A stretch of DNA of 58,870 bases from assembly GCA_964395915.1 (NCBI GenBank), contig CAYNDB010000002.1, positions 1 to 58,870 on the forward strand, in the 5' to 3' direction. Positions 52,832 to 58,870 of this stretch are shown piece after piece. Position 1 is the first letter of the stretch, and each line of letters begins with the position of its first letter. This DNA comes from CAYNDB01 sp964395915 (GTDB lineage: Bacteria > Nitrospinota_A > UBA7883 > JAJRTC01). Under the pieces are notes generated by a model that did no database searches, had not been told where the DNA came from, and saw only the letters and a program-made list of their open reading frames with translations. The position numbers and the translations under genes were made by a program.

Positions 52832-54025
52832 TTAGCCAACCACGTCGCCCATCTTAAATATGGGCATGTACATGGCGACAACAACGAACCCGACTACGAT
52901 ACCGAGGAAAACCATCAGCATCGGCTCAAGCATGGAGGTTAACCCCTCAACCGCTGTATCAACTTCCTGGTCGTAAAAATCGGCGATTTTATTCATCATG
53001 GCGTCCAGGGCGCCGGTCTGCTCTCCCACTTCGATCATTTGCACTACCATCGGAGGGAACACACCTTGCTCTTTCAACGGGTCGGACAGGCCTTTACCTT
53101 GCTTGATATCATCAATGATATTCAGCACGGCGCCTTCTATGACCTTCTGTCCGGAAGTTTTAGCGGTAATGTTAAGCCCTTCTATTATCGGCACTCCAGA
53201 TGAAATAAGTGTGCCCATAGTGCGCGTGAATTTTGCTACAGCCACTTTCTGGATAAGCGTACCAAGAACAGGAAGGCGTATGAATATCTTATCGGTTACA
53301 ATCTTACCCTTTTCCGTTTTACGGAGATAGATAAAGGCTCCTATAAGAGCCGCGGGAAGTAGAAATACGGCGTACCAGTATGTAATTACAAAATTGGACG
53401 CGCTAAGAACTACCTGCGTCGGCCACGGAAGCTCCTGACCAAAGTCGGAGAACATCTGACCGAACATCGGAATAACGAAAATGAGCAGGAAAATAATAAC
53501 CGCCACCGCCACAGTAACGATAATTGCCGGATATACCATGGCGGACTTGATTTTCCCTTTCAGGACCATGGCTTTTTCCATGTAATCAGCCAGCCTGATA
53601 AGGATCTTGTCCAGAATACCGCCCACTTCACCGGCTTCAATCATGTTTGTAAACAGCTCATCGAAAACTTTTGGATGTTTTCGGAGCGCATCGGCGAATG
53701 TTTCACCCGATTCGATTTTCTGTTTAACTTCCATGATAATCTTGCCGAATATTTTATTATCCGTAGAGCCGCCAAGTATGTTGAGACACTGTACAAGAGG
53801 GAGACCGGCGGCGATCATAGTAGCGAATTGGCGGGTAAAAATCACAAGGTCCTTGTTTGTGGGACCACCGCCAAAAAGGACTATATCCTTTGGTTTTTTC
53901 TTGATAGAAATGAATTTTACATGTTGCCGGGATAGAATGGTTCTCGCCGCTTCAATGGACTCAGCTTCAATCTCGGCTTTTTGTGAGCCGATTTTAGTGG
54001 CATATTTATACTGAAAAACAGGCAT
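52832..54025 (-). CDS. pilC: Type IV pilus inner-membrane platform protein PilC
   Basis: 397 residues, PilC/GspF family. It has two repeated cytoplasmic domains, each with the RQFATMIAAGLPLVQCL or TRTMGTLISSGVPIIEGL block, and three membrane helices (about 165-195, 215-235, 365-390). PilC is the platform on which the motor ATPases act. It follows the zinc-ribbon gene by 30 bases in an operon with the PilT-like motor. Confidence 0.94.
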   Translation of the reverse strand: MPVFQYKYATKIGSQKAEIEAESIEAARTILSRQHVKFISIKKKPKDIVLFGGGPTNKDLVIFTRQFATMIAAGLPLVQCLNILGGSTDNKIFGKIIMEVKQKIESGETFADALRKHPKVFDELFTNMIEAGEVGGILDKILIRLADYMEKAMVLKGKIKSAMVYPAIIVTVAVAVIIFLLIFVIPMFGQMFSDFGQELPWPTQVVLSASNFVITYWYAVFLLPAALIGAFIYLRKTEKGKIVTDKIFIRLPVLGTLIQKVAVAKFTRTMGTLISSGVPIIEGLNITAKTSGQKVIEGAVLNIIDDIKQGKGLSDPLKEQGVFPPMVVQMIEVGEQTGALDAMMNKIADFYDQEVDTAVEGLTSMLEPMLMVFLGIVVGFVVVAMYMPIFKMGDVVG

Positions 54026-54055
54026 TACTTTTTTCCCTACATAAAACGCTTGTTA

Positions 54056-54790
54056 TTAAAATTCAATCTCTCTGCCAGTGTCCACCAGGATTTTTCTGAA
54101 CACCTGATAGAAATTCTCATTATCCTTTATCGATTTTTTTAGAATAAGCTCAAAATTTGAAAAGTCCGATTCGTTTAGAACAAGGTTTACGCTCTTTGAA
54201 AAAGCCGTCAGGTTGTCTAGGGTCTTAAAGTTTTTCCCGATCAGGACAACGAACATTTTGCGACGGATATCCATATTGAGTGGCTCTATATATTTGAGAA
54301 TAGCGTTATCGCTGGGGTCACAGCCGCCGAACCGCTCATTTATTATTATAAGATCATAAAAATTGAATTGCAGTTTTTTTACCGTCTCTTCCATATCCTT
54401 CGCCGCCGTGATAAGGAAGTCCATTTTACGAATGGCAGGGGAAATCAGCTCCAGGTTATCCGTGTCCGCCACGAGAGCGCGGGAAGCGCCTTCCTCCAGA
54501 ATATCCATTTCATCTTCCAGGGCGTCCAGCATTGAAGATAGCGGAGCGTTCTCTGACGGAGGGGGCACCGGAATATTCTGGGTCTCATCCAGAATTTTTA
54601 CTACAGTTGGCGTTGTTTCAGGAATGCCATTAAACGTTGGCATCCTTCCCGCCGCGGATTCGAAACCTTCTTTTGATATCGATATGGGAGCTTGGCAACT
54701 GGGACATTTTACTAAAACAGACCCACTTGCCGGAACCTTTTCATCTTGAATATTAAGGTTCTTATTGCATTCAGGGCATATTACTTTCAT
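54056..54790 (-). CDS. Zinc-ribbon protein with receiver-like domain in the pilus operon
   Basis: 244 residues. The N-terminus has the MJ0042-type zinc ribbon Cys5-x2-Cys8 ... Cys29-x2-Cys32. A Pro-rich linker follows, then an alpha/beta domain (about 105-244; SRALVADTDNLE, YDLIIINERFGG, FVVLIGKNF) resembling a response-regulator receiver. The acidic cluster is only partly kept (Asp in VADTD) and the usual phospho-Asp segment reads IIINERF, so it may be a pseudo-receiver. It lies between the PilT-like and pilC genes, suggesting a regulatory part in pilus motor activity. Function not known to me. Confidence 0.6.
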   Translation of the reverse strand: MKVICPECNKNLNIQDEKVPASGSVLVKCPSCQAPISISKEGFESAAGRMPTFNGIPETTPTVVKILDETQNIPVPPPSENAPLSSMLDALEDEMDILEEGASRALVADTDNLELISPAIRKMDFLITAAKDMEETVKKLQFNFYDLIIINERFGGCDPSDNAILKYIEPLNMDIRRKMFVVLIGKNFKTLDNLTAFSKSVNLVLNESDFSNFELILKKSIKDNENFYQVFRKILVDTGREIEF

Positions 54791-54796
54791 AAACGC

Positions 54797-55993
54797 CTAC
54801 CCTCTTTTCTTTCCTTTAAAGACGGTACCGACTTCCTTTTCATACCGCATATCCATAGAAAGCTCATCAATATCGGTAGTTTTCTGACCTCTGGAGGATT
54901 TGATATTGTCTATGCCGCGACCGACAACAGCCTTATGCGAAGCATAGCCTATCGCAGTATCTTCTGTAATCATACCTTGCAAAAACAGGTCCAGCAGGCT
55001 CTTGTCAAAGGTCTGCCATCCGAAAGGCTCGGCGGCTGTGATAATTTCGTAAAAGGTTTTACCTTCCTGTTCACCGTTCAAAATGGCGTCTTTCACACGA
55101 AGGTTGGTTCCCATTATCTCAAATGCGGCTACTCGGCCCCCGCCAATTTTCGGCAAGAGCCGTTGGCAGACTATCCATTTTATCGACTCCGACAGCCTGA
55201 TCCGGATTAATTTTTCCTCTTCAAGATCGAACATACCAATGATACGGTTTACGGTCTGTCCGGAATCGACCGTGTGTAATGTGCTCATGACAAGATGACC
55301 TGTCTCCGCTGATGACAGGCCGATCTCAACGGTTTCCCTGTCGCGCATCTCACCTACCAATATCACTTTTGGAGCCTGGCGAAGCGCGGCTCTCAAGCCA
55401 CTGACAAAAGAGTCGAAATCCTGCCCAAGCTCACGTTGATTGAATGTCGCTTTCTTGTGTGTATGCATATATTCCACAGGATCTTCAAGGGTCACCACAT
55501 GCACAGATTTTTCGTCGTTGATAACATCGAGCATCGCCGCAAGCGATGTCGACTTACCGGAGCCTGTAGCGCCTGTGACAAGAACAAGTCCGTTCTTTTC
55601 CTGGGCGATTTTATGAAAGATTTTTGGCAGGCCAAGTTGTTCGACAGTAGGAATAACAGTTTCAAGCTTCCTCATTACAAGCGAAAAAGTGTTTCGCTGA
55701 GAGAAAATATTTACACGGAACCTGGCTTTATCCGGAATATGGTGCGAACAGTCCGCCGACCCTTTTTCCAGAAGATGTTTCATGAGCCTCCTGTCGTTAG
55801 CGATAATATTCATCGCAACAGTTTCAGTCTGGAATGGTGTAAGCTTCCATATAGGCGGCTCGGTATTAACATCTACAAGTTGCCCGGAAGCCTCCACCTG
55901 CAAAGGTTTCCCGACAGTAAAGTTAAGATCTGACACGTTACTGTGGCTTGAGAGCATCGTGTCGAGGATGAAATCGACTTCTTTTTGCCTCAA
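54797..55993 (-). CDS. pilT: PilT/PilU-family pilus motor ATPase
   Basis: A hexameric ATPase, 398 residues. It has a PAS-like N-terminal domain, Walker A GATGSGKST (141-149), the Asp box EDPVEYMH, Walker B VILVGEMRD and the His box TGHLVMSTLHT. The initiator is TTG with GGGAGG in the leader. The PilT C-terminal AIRSL motif is not obvious, so a PilU-like or variant retraction motor is possible. First gene of the pilus operon. Confidence 0.88.
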   Translation of the reverse strand: MRQKEVDFILDTMLSSHSNVSDLNFTVGKPLQVEASGQLVDVNTEPPIWKLTPFQTETVAMNIIANDRRLMKHLLEKGSADCSHHIPDKARFRVNIFSQRNTFSLVMRKLETVIPTVEQLGLPKIFHKIAQEKNGLVLVTGATGSGKSTSLAAMLDVINDEKSVHVVTLEDPVEYMHTHKKATFNQRELGQDFDSFVSGLRAALRQAPKVILVGEMRDRETVEIGLSSAETGHLVMSTLHTVDSGQTVNRIIGMFDLEEEKLIRIRLSESIKWIVCQRLLPKIGGGRVAAFEIMGTNLRVKDAILNGEQEGKTFYEIITAAEPFGWQTFDKSLLDLFLQGMITEDTAIGYASHKAVVGRGIDNIKSSRGQKTTDIDELSMDMRYEKEVGTVFKGKKRG

Positions 55994-56201
55994 TGCAAAT
56001 TATCCTCCCGAGAATTCATTAGACACAGTCAAACCTGACAGTTACACATTTTACACCGACAAAGGCACATTAGTTCTGGACATTTGAATGGTTAACCGAA
56101 GATTGTTCGACATCTATGAGCTGACAATAATTACGTTTCCGAAGGACTAACTTAAGTATTTGTAATTATATTACATTTAGCCGTTTCGTGAAATATATTT
56201 A

Positions 56202-57323
56202 TTATTGCTTGAACTGTTTTGACAGGCGCAACGACTGGTTGTAGTAATTTGAGCCTATTTCGGAGCCATACCAGATATTCGGCGCCTCGACCATCCGCTC
56301 GTATTTCATCTTGAAAAGTATCTGGCCATCCTCGATTATGAACGGCACATCATGCGGGCGCACTTCCAGGACAGCCTTTGTGCCTTTGATTTTACCGCTT
56401 TTCCCATAGCCGAAACCGGGGTCGAAAAATCCTGCGTAATGAGTCCGAAGCTCTCCAGAGCCAGCGTCGAACTCCACCATCTCCGCCGAATAATTTACAG
56501 GCACACGGATACGTTCTTTTGACGCGAAAATATAAAACTCCTCAGGCTCAAGAATAAGCCCTCCTTTTGCTTTGGGGCGGATCGCTTCCCAGAAATCGTC
56601 CGCTTCGTAATGGGCGATTTTTTCAAGGTCGATAACCTGGCTGTTCTTTTTTGCCTTATAGCCTATAGGCCCGCTGTTTGTGGAAGCCAGGTCAACGCTC
56701 ATTAACAGACTGTCTCTCCTTAAATGCCTCAAATCACCTTTTATTAATTTGCCAGACGCATTGCAGAGCAACTCTTCTTTTACATAAAGATCGTATAGCT
56801 TTTTTTCACTTATAAAATCATGCGGATATTCATTGTATGGAAGCAGTGGAACTTGTCCCTCATAAGACATCGAATTCTCAGGATTTAACTTAAACAGCCT
56901 GAGTTGATTCAATCGCTGTCCACAACGAACTTTAATAGTAAATGATCTGGGAACCACTTCAAGATAGAGGTTTCCAGCATACCCGGGCGCAATTTCTTCA
57001 AAGCGGGAACAATTATCTGTTATAACCCTCGTAAATACGTCCAAACGCCCGGTGGAGCTTTTGGGGTTCGTCCTGCCCATCGTTGTTCGATCCAAATTAA
57101 GCGATTCCACCAAAGGAATTAAATAAACAGCCCCCTTTTCCAATATCCCGCCTTTATCCAGGTCCACTTCATACATTACAAGCTCTTTCATTCCCTCACG
57201 AACCGTATTGGACTGCGGAAGAAAGCTGGCCTGAAGCCTGTAAGCCACGGAACCCAGGGTAAGATCGATAGACGCCGGCTGAATATTATCTTTGATAGAT
57301 TCTGGGCCTGTTTGGCTGGAAGC
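56202..57323 (-). CDS. dcd: Two-domain dCTP deaminase, N-terminus lost in assembly gap
   Basis: Deaminates dCTP to dUTP, feeding dTMP synthesis. The 373 visible residues match the long bacterial dCTP deaminase family with two copies of the dUTPase-like fold. The first has NIQPASIDLTLGSVAYRL and GRTNPKSSTGRLDVFTR; the second has SAEMVEFDAGSGELRTHYAGFFDPGFG. The catalytic SSTGR block is intact. Probably 15-30 N-terminal residues and the start lie in the N run. Relation to ThyX is functional only, not by operon. Confidence 0.88.
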   Translation of the reverse strand, partial: ASSQTGPESIKDNIQPASIDLTLGSVAYRLQASFLPQSNTVREGMKELVMYEVDLDKGGILEKGAVYLIPLVESLNLDRTTMGRTNPKSSTGRLDVFTRVITDNCSRFEEIAPGYAGNLYLEVVPRSFTIKVRCGQRLNQLRLFKLNPENSMSYEGQVPLLPYNEYPHDFISEKKLYDLYVKEELLCNASGKLIKGDLRHLRRDSLLMSVDLASTNSGPIGYKAKKNSQVIDLEKIAHYEADDFWEAIRPKAKGGLILEPEEFYIFASKERIRVPVNYSAEMVEFDAGSGELRTHYAGFFDPGFGYGKSGKIKGTKAVLEVRPHDVPFIIEDGQILFKMKYERMVEAPNIWYGSEIGSNYYNQSLRLSKQFKQ

Positions 57324-57423
57324 NNNNNNNNNNNNNNNNNNNNNNNNNNNNNNNNNNNNNNNNNNNNNNNNNNNNNNNNNNNNNNNNNNNNNNNNNNNNN
57401 NNNNNNNNNNNNNNNNNNNNNNN
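57324..57423. other. Assembly gap (100 N)
   Basis: 100 N between the divergent dcd and ilvB genes. It hides the dcd start and probably both promoters. Confidence 0.98.
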
Positions 57424-57435
57424 GGAAACAAACAG

Positions 57436-58870
57436 ATGAAAATCACAGGCGCTGAGATATTAATAAAATCGTTGCTCAAGCTCAAGGTGGACCTTATATT
57501 CGGGTTTCCCGGAGGAGTTGTGCTGCCTATTTACGACGAGCTTTTCAAGCATCCTGAGCTGCGCCACATCCTTCCCCGCCACGAGCAGGGGGCGACGCAT
57601 ATGGCGGATGGCTACGCCCGGTCTACAGGGAGAGTGGGCGTTGCGCTGGTGACATCCGGCCCAGGAGCTACGAATACAGTCACAGGAATCGCCACAGCGT
57701 ACATGGATTCCATTCCAATAGTGGTCTTTACAGGACAGGTGCCAACAGGCCTTATAGGAAACGACGCTTTCCAGGAAGCGGATATCGTGGGCATCACGCG
57801 GCCATGCGTGAAACACAGCTATCTTGTGCGTGATGTTAAAGACCTTGCGCAAACCGTCGCCGAGGCGTTTTATATAGCGTCGTCCGGCAAGCCTGGCCCT
57901 GTGCTTGTCGATCTGCCGAAAGATGTGATGACGAATAAAGCTGAGTTTGATTTCCCTGATAAAGTGGAAATCCGCTCGTACAAGCCAAAAGTGTCTGGTC
58001 ATGCGAGGCAGATAGAGAAGCTTGCCGATGCTCTGGCGAAGGCTGAGAGGCCCGTGTTATATGTCGGCGGCGGCGTAATATCCGCCAACGCGTCGGCGGA
58101 GCTTACCAAACTTGCGAAACATACATGGACTCCGGTGACAGAAACGTTGATGGGGCTTGGCAGTTTCGACTCCGGCCACGAGCTTAGCCTCGGCATGCTT
58201 GGCATGCATGGGACTTTCCGGGCGAACATGGCTGTGACAGAGGCTGATCTTTTAGTGGCCCTTGGCTCAAGGTTTGACGACAGGGTGACGGGAAAGCTCG
58301 ACGAGTTCGCGCCGAACGCCAAAATCGCGCATGTGGATGTTGATCCGACATCGATATCAAAAAACGTGAAGGCGGACGTGCCTGTGGTTGGCGATTTGCT
58401 GGATGTGTTGAAAAACCTCAACCAAAGTGTGAAAAAGAAGAAAATCAAATGGAAAACAAAGACAAGCGAATGGCGGGAGACGATCGAGGAGTGGAAAAAC
58501 TCCAACAAACTTGTGTATAAGAAAAAGAAAAACGTCATAAAGCCGCAATACGTGCTTGAACAAGTGGATCGCATCACGAAAGGTGAGGCTATCTATACAA
58601 CGGAAGTGGGACAGAACCAGATGTGGGCGGCGCAATATCTTAATATGAAGTATCCGCGCACATTTTTGACTTCTGGCGGCCTCGGTACGATGGGGTACGG
58701 TTTTCCTGCGGCGATAGGGGCGCAGGCGGCGTTCCCCGACAAAGTGGTCATAGATATCGCGGGCGACGCCTCGATACAGATGAACATACAGGAGCTTGGA
58801 ACGGCGGTGCAATACCATTTGCCGGTTATCGTTGTTATTCTGAACAACGGGTTTCTCGGGATGGTGCGGC
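57436..58870 (+). CDS. ilvB: Acetolactate synthase large subunit, C-terminus cut by window edge
   Basis: First common step of branched-chain amino acid synthesis. 478 residues are visible out of about 560-590. ThDP-binding glutamate in PRHEQGATHMADGYAR, FAD region LLVALGSRFDDRVTG, and the ThDP motif GDASIQMNIQEL...ILNN are present. GGAAAC precedes the ATG directly after the assembly gap. The window ends in the NNGFLGMVR segment. Confidence 0.95.
   Translation, partial: MKITGAEILIKSLLKLKVDLIFGFPGGVVLPIYDELFKHPELRHILPRHEQGATHMADGYARSTGRVGVALVTSGPGATNTVTGIATAYMDSIPIVVFTGQVPTGLIGNDAFQEADIVGITRPCVKHSYLVRDVKDLAQTVAEAFYIASSGKPGPVLVDLPKDVMTNKAEFDFPDKVEIRSYKPKVSGHARQIEKLADALAKAERPVLYVGGGVISANASAELTKLAKHTWTPVTETLMGLGSFDSGHELSLGMLGMHGTFRANMAVTEADLLVALGSRFDDRVTGKLDEFAPNAKIAHVDVDPTSISKNVKADVPVVGDLLDVLKNLNQSVKKKKIKWKTKTSEWRETIEEWKNSNKLVYKKKKNVIKPQYVLEQVDRITKGEAIYTTEVGQNQMWAAQYLNMKYPRTFLTSGGLGTMGYGFPAAIGAQAAFPDKVVIDIAGDASIQMNIQELGTAVQYHLPVIVVILNNGFLGMVR

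Noticed and set aside
57744..58800. Defective ThDP motif in IlvB (GDA instead of GDG)
   Set aside because: GDASIQMNIQE-type motifs are common in functional bacterial acetolactate synthases.
57460..58870. Minus-strand frames in the last 1.4 kb
   Set aside because: Antisense to ilvB, whose cofactor motifs are intact.

Overview
This window is bacterial, from a Gram-negative organism. It carries Tat and lipoprotein signals, a type IV pilus motor set, LysM-type murein hydrolase and many periplasmic c-type cytochromes. I see no rRNA, tRNA, CRISPR array or insertion sequence. Two 100-N runs mark it as a scaffolded draft assembly. The gene mix (anaerobic CO dehydrogenase, respiratory [NiFe] hydrogenase, alternative complex III, multihaem cytochromes, methanofuran-type genes, monomeric isocitrate dehydrogenase, ThyX) suggests a chemolithotroph-like member of a deltaproteobacterial, Nitrospinota-like or related lineage. 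The sequence alone does not let me place it further.

Layout. 1-2208: monomeric NADP isocitrate dehydrogenase (C-terminus cut by the window edge). 2847-7362: a CO module with a PAS-LytTR regulator resembling the haem CO sensor RcoM, the Ni-CO dehydrogenase CooS, a ZIP-like metal transporter and the nickel-insertion ATPase CooC. 7426-13847 (minus): an alternative-complex-III/Qrc-type quinol oxidoreductase operon (pentahaem cytochrome, molybdopterin-type subunit, separate FeS subunit, NrfD-type membrane subunit, DUF3341 protein, lipoprotein cytochrome, dihaem cytochrome). 14154-18476: a small cytochrome c, a CPA2 antiporter and a Ca2+-type P-ATPase. 18503-24146 (minus): hypABFCDE. 24381-29242: a membrane-bound [NiFe] hydrogenase with two cytochrome b genes and its protease. 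29321-33994: a multihaem cytochrome block that includes an 11-haem/cytochrome b fusion. 34082-39431: ClpB, a lytic transglycosylase and a small XRE regulator. 39768-44469: leuB-asd, a CI-like regulator, a secreted unknown, an ErpA/IscA-type protein and a stand-alone GlcNAc-1-P uridylyltransferase. 44554-46951: two genes of the methanofuran-pathway type and a thioredoxin-like protein. 46978-50936: thyX, gltX, aspS. 51017-55993: a pilus motor operon with a PilS-like kinase. 56202-58870: a two-domain dCTP deaminase and ilvB (partial), divergent across an assembly gap.

How the parts fit (inference). About 31 kb (2.8-34 kb) reads as a respiratory island. CooS oxidises CO under control of a local CO sensor, the hydrogenase oxidises periplasmic H2, both could feed quinone, and the ACIII-like complex and multihaem cytochromes would carry electrons onward. 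CooC, HypA/B and perhaps the ZIP-like protein share the nickel economy. The usual CO partners (CooF, an energy-converting hydrogenase, acetyl-CoA synthase) are absent from the window, so the electron route out of CooS is open.

The most unusual items are: the RcoM-like sensor next to cooS with the His and Met haem ligands but no equivalent Cys; an Asp replacing a proximal-cluster Cys in the hydrogenase small subunit; the paired cytochrome b genes; the 11-haem/cytochrome b fusion; the ZIP-like gene inside the coo operon; and methanofuran-type genes in this setting.
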